In this document: positions 1 through 4,234 of the stretch, one piece after another | Layout: every line of letters starts with the position of its first letter | Position numbering within the stretch: the stretch's first letter is position 1 | Source of the DNA: Candidatus Pacearchaeota archaeon | GTDB lineage: Archaea; Nanobdellota; Nanobdellia; Pacearchaeales; GW2011-AR1 | Assembly: GCA_016234065.1 (NCBI GenBank) | Contig: JACQLJ010000043.1 | Span: 1 to 5,829, forward strand | Reading direction: 5' to 3' | DNA length: 5,829 nucleotides | Translations under genes and position numbers: made by a program | The notes under the pieces: generated by a model | Seen by the model: only the letters and a program-made list of their open reading frames with translations | Database searches by the model: none | What the model was told of the DNA's origin: nothing

Positions 1-152
1 ATAATCTTAAAATTAAAGAAAACAGGAAATTGTTCTGCAAAAAATGTTCAACACCCTATATAAATTCCAAAATAAGAATAAAAAATGGAATCAAATCAGT
101 AACTTGTGAGAATTGCGGTTTTGTTAATAGATGGAAAATCAACCCTTTTTGA
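1..152 (+). CDS. rnp4: RNase P protein component 4 (Rpr2/Rpp21 family), C-terminal part
   Basis: This is the C-terminal 49 residues of a gene that starts before the window; the reading frame begins at base 3 and ends at TGA 150-152. Two CxxC knuckles are visible, FCKKC (bases 33-47) and TCENC (bases 102-116). Between them lies a basic beta-strand segment (KIRIKNG), and the last knuckle is followed by GFVNRW. This is the zinc-ribbon layout of the archaeal Rpp21/Rpr2 subunit, which in known archaea assists the RNase P RNA in removing tRNA 5' leaders. Four cysteines are present to hold one zinc. The gene runs convergently into rpoN and the two coding ends overlap by 14 bp. The family call rests only on this ribbon, so another small zinc-ribbon protein is possible but less likely. 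Confidence 0.75.
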   Translation, partial: NLKIKENRKLFCKKCSTPYINSKIRIKNGIKSVTCENCGFVNRWKINPF

Positions 153-336
153 ATCTTCCAACAAGCTCAATCAAATCTGTCTGACCTAAGAAAACAGAAC
201 GGCAACAATATCTTTCTAATTCCAGGTTATCAAGAACTTTTTTAGGTGACTCGCCTTCTGCGACTCTTTTCTTGTATTCTTCCCACAAATGTGCAATCGG
301 CTTTCCACAACTAAAACACCTTATAGGAATTATCAT
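139..336 (-). CDS. rpoN: DNA-directed RNA polymerase subunit N (Rpb10 homologue)
   Basis: This 65-residue protein matches the usual RpoN length. It begins MIIPIRCFSCGKPI and carries the diagnostic zinc site: C7 and C10 as a CxxC pair, and C44-C45 as an adjacent pair in RYCCR. RpoN/Rpb10 is a small zinc-bundle subunit that helps assemble the RpoD-RpoL platform of archaeal RNA polymerase. An upstream in-frame ATG at 468 would add 44 hydrophobic and basic residues unlike any RpoN and would run into rpl21e, so the ATG at 334-336 is chosen. A TTTATAAA box lies at the right distance for leaderless transcription from this ATG. In many archaea rpoN follows rps9. Here it stands alone, divergent from rpl21e and tail-to-tail with the RNase P gene. 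Confidence 0.95.
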   Translation of the reverse strand: MIIPIRCFSCGKPIAHLWEEYKKRVAEGESPKKVLDNLELERYCCRSVFLGQTDLIELVGRFKKG

Positions 337-357
337 ATAATTTAACTTCAAGATTTG

Positions 358-365
358 TTTATAAA
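358..365 (-). promoter_or_regulatory. TATA box for rpoN (palindromic TTTATAAA)
   Basis: The octamer TTTATAAA is centred 25.5 bp upstream of the first base of the rpoN start codon. This is the normal archaeal TATA-to-TSS distance, so the mRNA is predicted to be leaderless. On the minus strand it is preceded by AGAAATC, a purine/A-rich BRE-like element. The octamer is self-complementary, so it could also drive + strand transcription from about 388, giving rpl21e a leader of about 24 nt. The same octamer recurs upstream of rpl18e. Confidence 0.55.
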
Positions 366-381
366 GATTTCTAAAAGATAA

Positions 382-390
382 TTTTTTAAA
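382..390 (+). promoter_or_regulatory. TATA box for the rpl21e-rpoF-DUF655-rps cluster
   Basis: TTTTTTAAA begins 30 bp upstream of the rpl21e ATG (412) and is preceded by an A/G-rich stretch (AAAAGATA) that could be a BRE. The identical 9-mer begins 32 bp upstream of base 1 of the tRNA-Leu, where the transcript start is expected to be close to the mature end. That supports the 9-mer as the promoter element and predicts a leaderless or nearly leaderless rpl21e mRNA. The background is AT-rich, so the call is moderate. Confidence 0.5.
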
Positions 391-411
391 CGGATTTCTT
401 GTGTTAGTTTC

Positions 412-669
412 ATGAACAAAAAGCCAATTAAAGAAAAAGGAAAAATCAAATTTAGTAGATACTTCCAAGAATTAAAGCAAGGAGACAGGGTAGCCATAGT
501 GAGAGACATTTCAATTAAAGCGGAATTTCCAAAAAGATTTCAAGGAAGAACAGGGGTAATTGAAGCCAGACGAGGCAGTGTTTATGTAGTAAAAATAAAT
601 GACAATAACAGAGAGAAAACATTCTTAGTCCCCCCAGTACATTTAAAAAAAATGGAAACTAAACAATAA
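412..669 (+). CDS. rpl21e: Large-subunit ribosomal protein eL21 (L21e)
   Basis: This 85-residue protein has the SH3-like barrel of eL21. The segment GDRVAIVRDISIK is followed by FPKRFQGRTGVI (about residues 39-50), the family signature of an aromatic or basic turn then GRTG. RRGSVYVVKI and a C-terminal HLKKM follow. eL21 is a 60S/archaeal 50S protein with no bacterial counterpart. Archaeal members are usually about 95-100 residues with a strongly basic N-terminal tail; here only about 23 residues precede the barrel, so the tail is short. The frame stays open back to 382, but it holds no ATG, GTG or TTG before 412, so the short N-terminus is real for this sequence. It is the first gene of the cluster, 26 bp before rpoF, the same pairing seen in other archaea. 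Confidence 0.93.
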   Translation: MNKKPIKEKGKIKFSRYFQELKQGDRVAIVRDISIKAEFPKRFQGRTGVIEARRGSVYVVKINDNNREKTFLVPPVHLKKMETKQ

Positions 670-695
670 AATGATGGCAACAAACTTAAAATAAA

Positions 696-989
696 ATGAT
701 AAGAAAAAGAATCCCATTAAGCATGGCTGAAACAGCTGAATATTCAGAAGGAAATGAGGACTTGGTGAAATTTATGAAAAACTTTGACGTGTTAAAAATA
801 ACAGATGCAAAAGAACTAAGGGGGAAACTTTCTGAATTGGGCTTAATGAAAATAAAAGAAGAACACATCACAAAAATAATAGACACTCTTCCTGAGGATG
901 AAGAGGACTTAAACAAGATTTTCACAGGCATAAGTTTAGACGAAAATGAAACACAAAGCATACTCAATGAAGTTAAAAAACTCAAATAA
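696..989 (+). CDS. rpoF: DNA-directed RNA polymerase subunit F (Rpb4 homologue)
   Basis: This 97-residue protein is a typical RpoF size. The N-terminus (MIRKRIPLSMAET) resembles the short RpoF strand preceding the S/T-x-A/S-E helix. It is followed by the helical HRDC-like part with KFMKNFDVLKITDAKEL, ITKIIDTLPED (about residues 58-68), LNKIF and a closing IL-EVKK helix. RpoF pairs with RpoE to form the polymerase stalk, which helps initiation and processivity by binding emerging RNA. The partner rpoE is not in the window. The ATG at 696 is preferred over the internal Met10, because the residues before Met10 belong to the family N-terminus. No Shine-Dalgarno motif is seen. The gene lies between rpl21e and the DUF655 gene, a conserved archaeal trio. 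Confidence 0.9.
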   Translation: MIRKRIPLSMAETAEYSEGNEDLVKFMKNFDVLKITDAKELRGKLSELGLMKIKEEHITKIIDTLPEDEEDLNKIFTGISLDENETQSILNEVKKLK

Positions 990-994
990 AGAAA

Positions 995-1531
995 ATGCAA
1001 AAAGAAGAATACGCAATAGTCCTAGATTACCTGCCGAATGGGTATCCCTTAGACGGGAAAATGATGCCTGTGGCTCAAGCAGTAGGGGAAAGGAATTTGA
1101 TACTTCTAGAATTAGTTCCAAGAAAGGGTTTTTCTCTTGAAATAGAAGAAAGGGTTTATATCGGCGAGGGAAAAAGGGACAAGATATACTACATTTTAGG
1201 AAGAGTTAGAAAAGATAAAATCACCGAGTCCGCTAAAGAAAATCTTAGAAAATTCATTGAAAAGGCAGTCAAGGCGAGGGAAAAAGAATTTGTGGATTTT
1301 TTCAACAAGTCAACGGCGATAAATAAAAGATTTCATCAGATAGAACTTCTTCCGGGAATTGGTAAGAAGTATATGAAGGAAATTTTAGAGCAAAGAAATA
1401 TAAAGGAATTTGAGTCATTTGAGGACATAAAAAAAAGGATATCTTCAATCCCAATGCCTGAAAAAGCGATAGAAAAAAGGATTTTTCAGGAAATGACCGA
1501 GGATGAAAGATACAATCTTTTTGTGCAATAA
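995..1531 (+). CDS. DUF655 family putative nucleic-acid-binding protein
   Basis: This 178-residue protein matches the archaeal DUF655 family, which is typically encoded just after rpl21e and rpoF, as here. The start, EYAIVLDYLPNGYPLDGK, is characteristic. Residues 1-75 look like a beta-rich OB-like part (LILLELVPRKG, VYIGEGKRDKIYYILGRV). A Lys/Glu-rich helix (about 80-105) follows, and then a helix-hairpin-helix with LLPGIGKKYMKEIL at 118-131, a non-sequence-specific nucleic-acid-binding motif. A second helical pair with FESFEDIKKRI (139-149) completes the fold. The precise function is unknown; the HhH and the constant ribosomal/polymerase context suggest a role on rRNA, tRNA or DNA. The gene begins 5 bp after rpoF and ends 3 bp before rps13, so it is co-transcribed. 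Confidence 0.88.
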   Translation: MQKEEYAIVLDYLPNGYPLDGKMMPVAQAVGERNLILLELVPRKGFSLEIEERVYIGEGKRDKIYYILGRVRKDKITESAKENLRKFIEKAVKAREKEFVDFFNKSTAINKRFHQIELLPGIGKKYMKEILEQRNIKEFESFEDIKKRISSIPMPEKAIEKRIFQEMTEDERYNLFVQ

Positions 1532-1534
1532 AAA

Positions 1535-2062
1535 ATGGAACAAAAAATAAAACAGCACCCAAAAAATCAGGCAGCAAAGGAAGAAAACATGGAAAAAATA
1601 GTCAGAATTATGTCAACAGACATAGAAGGGGGGATGAAAGTTTATCCTGGATTGACGAAAATAAAAGGAGTTTCATGGAGTTATTCAAACGCAATATGCA
1701 AGATTTTAAATTTTAACAAAAGCAAGAAAATTTCTGAGTTAAGCGAGGAAGAAATAAAGAAAATTTCTGAGTCAATAAAAAATCCAAAAGTCCCTGAATT
1801 TCTTTTTAACAGAAAAAGGGACTATGAAACCGGGCTTTCAAGACATTTGACAACAACTGACTTGGAATTCAGGAAGGACTTTGACATAAAGAGGATGAAG
1901 AAAATAAAGAGTTACAAAGGATTAAGGCACTCTCTTGGTCAGCCGGTAAGAGGACAAAGGACTAAAGCACATTTCAGAACCAAGAAAACGAAAGGGGTAG
2001 GAATAAAAAAGAAAGTCAAGACAGAAGAAACAACTAAATTATCTGGAGCACAATTAAAATGA
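1535..2062 (+). CDS. rps13: Small-subunit ribosomal protein uS13
   Basis: This 175-residue protein has the uS13 layout. The H2TH-type N-terminal domain has RIMSTDIEGGMKV, LTKIKGVSWSYSNAICKIL and SELSEEEIKKI. It is followed by PEFLFNRKRDYETG (88-100), HLTTTDL, and the conserved YKGLRHSLGQPVRGQRTK run near 127-144, ending in a basic tail. uS13 sits in the head of the small subunit and contacts the P-site tRNA and uL5. With the ATG at 1535 the gene starts 3 bp after DUF655, matching the packing of its neighbours, but this gives an 18-residue polar extension. The in-frame ATG at 1589 would give 157 residues, closer to the usual archaeal length, and is a serious alternative. The gene overlaps rps4 by ATGA. 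Confidence 0.93.
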   Translation: MEQKIKQHPKNQAAKEENMEKIVRIMSTDIEGGMKVYPGLTKIKGVSWSYSNAICKILNFNKSKKISELSEEEIKKISESIKNPKVPEFLFNRKRDYETGLSRHLTTTDLEFRKDFDIKRMKKIKSYKGLRHSLGQPVRGQRTKAHFRTKKTKGVGIKKKVKTEETTKLSGAQLK

Positions 2063-2556
2063 AAAGAAAACATAAAACGTATTCAAAACCTAAGAGGCCT
2101 TTTAACAAGGAAAGAATTTTAGAAGAGAATAAGATAAGGGAAGAGTTTGGATTAAAGAATAAAAAAGAAATTTGGAAAATAGAATCAAAAGTTAAAAAAA
2201 TCAAAGAAAGAGCTAAAGAATTGATTCCTGCAAATCCTGAAGAGCAGGAAGGATTATTTAAAAAATTAAGAAAATATGGGTTCAATGTGAAATCAATTCC
2301 AGATGTGCTTTCTCTAAGTAAAATTGATTACATCAAAAGAAGATTGCAAACTATTCTTGTAGATAAGAAAATCGCGACAACCCCCAAGGGAGCGAGACAG
2401 CTTATAGTGCACAGAAAAATTCTTGTTGGGGGAGAAGTTGTTAACAGCCCCTCATATATTGTTCCTGTTGAACTTGAAAATAAGATATCATTGAAAATAA
2501 AAAGAGAACAATCAAAGCCGGAAAAATTATTGGAAAAAAATGAAGCAACAAACTAA
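2059..2556 (+). CDS. rps4: Small-subunit ribosomal protein uS4
   Basis: This 165-residue protein starts inside the rps13 stop (ATGA), which suggests coupled translation. A GGAG about 10 bases upstream is one of the few Shine-Dalgarno-like motifs here. The N-terminal half is basic and helical (KRPFNKERILEENKIREEFGLKNKKEIWK). The S4 RNA-binding fold follows at about 93-138, with YIKRRLQTILVDKKIA, ARQLIVHRKILVGGEVVNSPSYIVP. uS4 binds the five-way junction of the 16S rRNA 5' domain early in assembly. It lacks the zinc knuckle found in many bacterial S4 proteins, as is usual in archaea. The length is slightly below the common archaeal value of about 180. It overlaps rps11 by 17 bp. Confidence 0.95.
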   Translation: MKRKHKTYSKPKRPFNKERILEENKIREEFGLKNKKEIWKIESKVKKIKERAKELIPANPEEQEGLFKKLRKYGFNVKSIPDVLSLSKIDYIKRRLQTILVDKKIATTPKGARQLIVHRKILVGGEVVNSPSYIVPVELENKISLKIKREQSKPEKLLEKNEATN

Positions 2557-3013
2557 GATTGAAGAAGTTGATAAAAGAGAAACAGAAATAGATAGTAAAT
2601 CAGATTCGGGAGAAAAGCAAATTTCTGCAAAATCAAAAAAAGAAATTGAGGCAGTAGTCAACATTTATACTTCTTTCAATAATACATTGGTTCATGTTAC
2701 AGATATGTCTGGGGCGACTCTTGCAAAAGTCACAGGAGGAATGGTTACAAAGCATGACCGATTAAAGGCAAATCCAACAATCGCGATGTTCATAGCAAAA
2801 AGAATCGCTGAAGAACTTAAAGAGAAGGGAATTGGCTCACTTTATGTGAGGATAAGAACAAAGACGAGAAATCCTGCGCCAGGCCCAGGAGCAAATTCCA
2901 TAATAAAGAGTTTATCAAGAGAGGGGTTTAAAATAATTAACATACTAGACACGACAAGATTCCCCCGCGGCGGGCCTAAAAAGAAAGGTGGCAGAAGGGG
3001 CAGAAGAGTTTAA
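2540..3013 (+). CDS. rps11: Small-subunit ribosomal protein uS11
   Basis: This 157-residue protein has a clear uS11 core from about residue 38: VVNIYTSFNNTLVHVTDMSG, GGMVTKHDR, AMFIAKRIAEEL, then PAPGPGANSIIKSLSREGFKI and the basic tail PKKKGGRRGRRV. uS11 lines the platform near the mRNA exit and the 3' end of 16S rRNA. The first 37 residues are a low-complexity Lys/Glu/Asp/Ser-rich extension that exceeds usual archaeal members. No ATG, GTG or TTG lies in frame between 2540 and the core, so the extension and the 17-bp overlap with rps4 are forced by the sequence. A likely promoter for rpoD overlaps its last codons. Confidence 0.96.
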   Translation: MKQQTKIEEVDKRETEIDSKSDSGEKQISAKSKKEIEAVVNIYTSFNNTLVHVTDMSGATLAKVTGGMVTKHDRLKANPTIAMFIAKRIAEELKEKGIGSLYVRIRTKTRNPAPGPGANSIIKSLSREGFKIINILDTTRFPRGGPKKKGGRRGRRV

Positions 3014-3018
3014 AAATA
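3009..3018 (+). promoter_or_regulatory. Possible internal TATA box for rpoD
   Basis: TTTAAAAATA starts 29 bp before the rpoD ATG and is preceded by AGAAGAG, a good BRE-like purine tract. It overlaps the rps11 stop codon. This geometry would give a leaderless rpoD transcript in addition to read-through from the cluster. The 24-bp gap here is one of the two longer gaps in this cluster, which fits an internal start. The AT-rich background limits confidence. Confidence 0.35.
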
Positions 3019-3037
3019 AAAACACAACAAACATACT

Positions 3038-3748
3038 ATGCATCTAATAGAAAAAAAAGAAAATCAGATAACATTCAAGTCAGATATTTCTGATAGCTTG
3101 GCGAACGCGATTAGAAGATACATAGCAAATATACCTACTTTGGCTATTGAAGAAGTTGAAATAATCAAAAACAATTCTGCTTCTTACGACGAAACAGTCG
3201 CTCATAGGTTAGGGTTGGTTCCTTTGAAAATGGAAAAGGGAGAAAAGCCGCCGAAAGTCAAAATTAACGTGACAAGAGAAGGAATGGTTTATTCAGACGA
3301 CATGAAAGGTGCAGAAGTAGTTTACAAAAAAATTCCAATAACTTTTCTTAACAAAGAACAAGAATTAGAACTTGTTGCTGAAACAAAAATTGGAAATGGA
3401 TTGGAGCATTCAAAATTTCTTCCCGGAGTGATTTTTTACAGAAATATCGCTGAGATAACTGTTGATAAGGAAATCGGAGAAAGAATCAAGAGAATGTTTC
3501 CTGAAAATGAAACAAGGGAGAAAAGTGGTAAGATAACAATAATTGACGACAAGAAAAAAGAAATCTTGGATTTTTGTGAGTCAATCTGTCAGAAAGAAGG
3601 AAAAGAAATTGAAGTTGAAACAAAAGACGAATTAGTTATTACATTGGAGTCATTCGGACAAATTCCTGTAAAAGAGATTTTCACAAAATCAATTTCAGAG
3701 TTAAATAAGGACTTGGAAGAAGTTGCGAAGAAAATTTCCAAGGAGTAA
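3038..3748 (+). CDS. rpoD: DNA-directed RNA polymerase subunit D (Rpb3/alpha homologue)
   Basis: This 236-residue protein carries the alpha/Rpb3 dimerisation signature: SLANAIRRYIANIPTLAIEE (about 20-39), IIKNNSASYDETVAHRLGLVPL (42-63), and LEHSKFLPGV (122-131), the equivalent of the HAKW-P motif. RpoD pairs with RpoL and RpoN to nucleate polymerase assembly. Domain 3, an inserted ferredoxin-like fold that binds Fe-S clusters in some archaea, is present in outline (about 145-195) but has only two cysteines, C180 and C184, the only ones in the protein. A classical four-cysteine cluster is therefore impossible. The C-terminus (FGQIPVKEIFTKSISELNKDLEEV) is the long dimerisation helix. It ends the rpl21e cluster, with the tRNA promoter downstream. 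Confidence 0.96.
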   Translation: MHLIEKKENQITFKSDISDSLANAIRRYIANIPTLAIEEVEIIKNNSASYDETVAHRLGLVPLKMEKGEKPPKVKINVTREGMVYSDDMKGAEVVYKKIPITFLNKEQELELVAETKIGNGLEHSKFLPGVIFYRNIAEITVDKEIGERIKRMFPENETREKSGKITIIDDKKKEILDFCESICQKEGKEIEVETKDELVITLESFGQIPVKEIFTKSISELNKDLEEVAKKISKE

Positions 3749-3802
3749 ATAACGGCAGAAATAGAAATATCAGTATGTGCCATATTTTAATAATTCTATA
3801 GG

Positions 3803-3811
3803 TTTTTTAAA
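3803..3811 (+). promoter_or_regulatory. TATA box for tRNA-Leu; the T-run may also end rpoD transcripts
   Basis: TTTTTTAAA begins 32 bp upstream of the first base of the mature tRNA, the expected position for a start at or just before the tRNA 5' end. It is identical to the element upstream of rpl21e. The T6 run is about 55 bp after the rpoD stop and could also serve as a U-rich terminator for the preceding transcript. The rest of the 86-bp gap shows no other clear signal. Confidence 0.55.
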
Positions 3812-3834
3812 GACATTAATTTAATTCTTTTTGT

Positions 3835-3972
3835 GCGGGAGTGCCAGAGTGGTCAAATGGGCAACGCTAAGGCGAGGAGGTTTGCGAGACAAATGTCTCA
3901 ATATAATGCGAGCGGGCCTCGGAGAAACGTTGTGGCTTAGTGCCTGCGAAGGTTCAAATCCTTTCTCCCGCA
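3835..3972 (+). tRNA. tRNA-Leu, intron-containing, apparent anticodon AAG
   Basis: The acceptor stem is perfect: GCGGGAG (3835-3841) with CTCCCGC (3965-3971), and A73 is the Leu-type discriminator. The D stem is CCA/TGG, with GG and AAA in the loop. The anticodon stem is CAACG (3862-3866) with CGTTG (3928-3932). A long variable arm (GGC-TTAGT-GCC) marks a class II tRNA. The T arm is GAAGG-TTCAAAT-CCTTT. CCA is not encoded. Removing a 54-nt intron at the canonical 37/38 site leaves the loop CTAAGGA, with anticodon AAG at 3869-3871. A73 and the variable arm argue for Leu over Ser. A tRNA-Leu between rpoD and rpl18e is a known archaeal arrangement. A34 is very unusual for an archaeon, so the anticodon is less certain than the tRNA. 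Confidence 0.88.
3873..3926 (+). other. Predicted tRNA-Leu intron (54 nt, position 37/38)
   Basis: The sequence between the two halves of the anticodon stem fits a bulge-helix-bulge geometry: 7 bases on each side of the junction, then an inner helix GAGG (3874-3877) with CCTC (3917-3920). Bulges would be GGC (3871-3873) and AAA (3925-3927). The 4-bp core helix is poor: C-G and T-A pairs are followed by two A-G mismatches, so this is a relaxed motif. Inside the intron a hairpin GAGAC-AAAT-GTCTC (3886-3899) is flanked by TTTGC/GCGAG pairing. The exact splice sites are inferred from the fold; other registers near the anticodon give no better Leu anticodon. Confidence 0.6.
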
Positions 3973-3973
3973 T
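3957..3973 (+). repeat. Direct repeat, copy 1: tRNA-Leu 3' end
   Basis: The 17 bases AATCCTTTCTCCCGCAT cover the end of the T loop, the 3' T stem, the 3' acceptor strand, the discriminator base and one base beyond. They recur exactly at 4073-4089, 116 bp downstream. A direct repeat of a tRNA 3' end is the usual footprint of site-specific integration. Confidence 0.9.
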
Positions 3974-4042
3974 TCATGCTATTGAACAGAGTAAAATAGC
4001 ATTTGGATTTGATTAATCAGTTTAAACGAAAAGGGAAAATTC

Positions 4043-4068
4043 TAAAAGAAACCGCAAGGTGTCTTTTA
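4043..4068 (+). other. Hairpin with GNRA (GCAA) tetraloop
   Basis: TAAAAGA (4043-4049) pairs fully with TCTTTTA (4062-4068). After one A-G apposition, ACC pairs with GGT, and the loop is GCAA (4054-4057), a GNRA tetraloop typical of folded RNA. The 3' arm continues into TTTG, so it could also act as a terminator-like hairpin after the tRNA. It lies just 5' of the second copy of the tRNA 3' end. Confidence 0.5.
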
Positions 4069-4072
4069 TTTG

Positions 4073-4089
4073 AATCCTTTCTCCCGCAT
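4073..4089 (+). repeat. Direct repeat, copy 2: duplicated tRNA-Leu 3' end (att-like)
   Basis: This is an exact 17-base copy of 3957-3973. Weaker similarity extends upstream: GCAAGGT here against GCGAAGGT in the tRNA, with extra bases inserted where the T loop would be. No 5' tRNA half precedes it, so it is not a second tRNA gene. Confidence 0.88.
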
Positions 4090-4139
4090 AAAAAAGAACC
4101 AAGGTTCTTCTTTAGAACATCTCCTTTTAATAGCCAAGG

Positions 4140-4149
4140 TTTTCTTTTT
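4140..4149 (+). terminator. Possible U-rich terminator after tRNA-Leu / repeat region
   Basis: TTTTCTTTTT is the longest T-rich run between the tRNA and the rpl18e promoter. Archaeal transcription commonly ends at such oligo-U tracts without a hairpin. It lies within the third degenerate repeat, about 55 bp upstream of the next TATA box. Confidence 0.35.
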
Positions 4150-4205
4150 GAATCTCCTCTAAGCACTGAACCCGATTTCTAACTGCCTCAGATGAAATCG
4201 CAATT

Positions 4206-4213
4206 TTTATAAA
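4206..4213 (+). promoter_or_regulatory. TATA box for rpl18e-rpl13-rps9
   Basis: TTTATAAA is identical to the octamer upstream of rpoN. At the usual spacing it predicts a transcript start near 4235, about 55 bases before the rpl18e ATG at 4291. No closer TATA-like element is seen ahead of that ATG. The octamer is palindromic, so minus-strand initiation cannot be excluded, but no gene lies in that direction. Confidence 0.5.
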
Positions 4214-4234
4214 CACAAAATTTCTCTGATTTTC

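Larger units (their letters stand above)
4055..4160 (+). repeat. Three degenerate CAAGGT-led repeat units
   Basis: Units start at 4055, 4100 and 4135. Each has CAAGGT, then a pyrimidine-rich run, then GAA(T), then a CTCC-containing end. The first unit ends in the exact tRNA 3' end copy; the other two are diverged. The tRNA itself shows a related layout (GAAGGTTC, AAATCC, CTCCCGC), so the units may be successive worn copies of the T-arm and acceptor region. The match of units 2 and 3 is imperfect and was aligned by eye. Confidence 0.35.
3973..4205 (+). other. Gene-free, hairpin-rich region after tRNA-Leu (possible ncRNA or integration scar)
   Basis: No convincing coding sequence lies here. 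Strong inverted repeats do: ATGCTATT/AATAGCAT (3976-4002, 8 bp, 11-nt loop); the palindromes TGATTAATCA (4010-4019) and GTTTAAAC (4020-4027); a 10-bp stem with one A-G mismatch closed by a GCAA tetraloop (4043-4068); AAGAACC/GGTTCTT (4094-4109); and CGATTTC/GAAATCG (4173-4200). The region also carries the second copy of the tRNA 3' end and two weaker CAAGGT-led repeats. It may be a structured transcript made by read-through from the tRNA, or the worn remnant of an inserted element. No known RNA family is recognised. Confidence 0.45.

Noticed and set aside
337..468. An N-terminal extension of rpoN starting at the ATG at 468
   Set aside because: It would add 44 residues before the invariant MIIPIRC start, run across the divergent promoters and overlap rpl21e. 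RpoN proteins are about 60-75 residues.
946..1140. A 64-codon + strand frame overlapping rpoF and the DUF655 gene
   Set aside because: It is out of frame with two well-supported genes, and its Ser/Arg-rich translation has no family features.
3831..4016. A 61-codon open frame on the + strand across the tRNA-Leu
   Set aside because: It lies on the tRNA gene and its intron, its codons spell tRNA stems, and it resembles no protein family. It is a shadow of the RNA gene.
4073..4089. A second tRNA gene ending at the repeat copy
   Set aside because: No matching acceptor 5' strand, D arm or anticodon arm precedes it, and the T loop is disrupted. Only the 3' end is present.
3973..4205. A CRISPR array in the repeat-containing gap
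   Set aside because: The repeats are few, unequal in spacing and diverged, with no constant repeat and unique spacer pattern and no cas genes nearby.
4161..4214. A box C/D or H/ACA guide RNA (CTGA, AGATGAA and ACA-like fragments near a hairpin)
   Set aside because: The C box does not match RUGAUGA, the fragments are not properly spaced, and no guide complement could be checked. The evidence is too weak to annotate.
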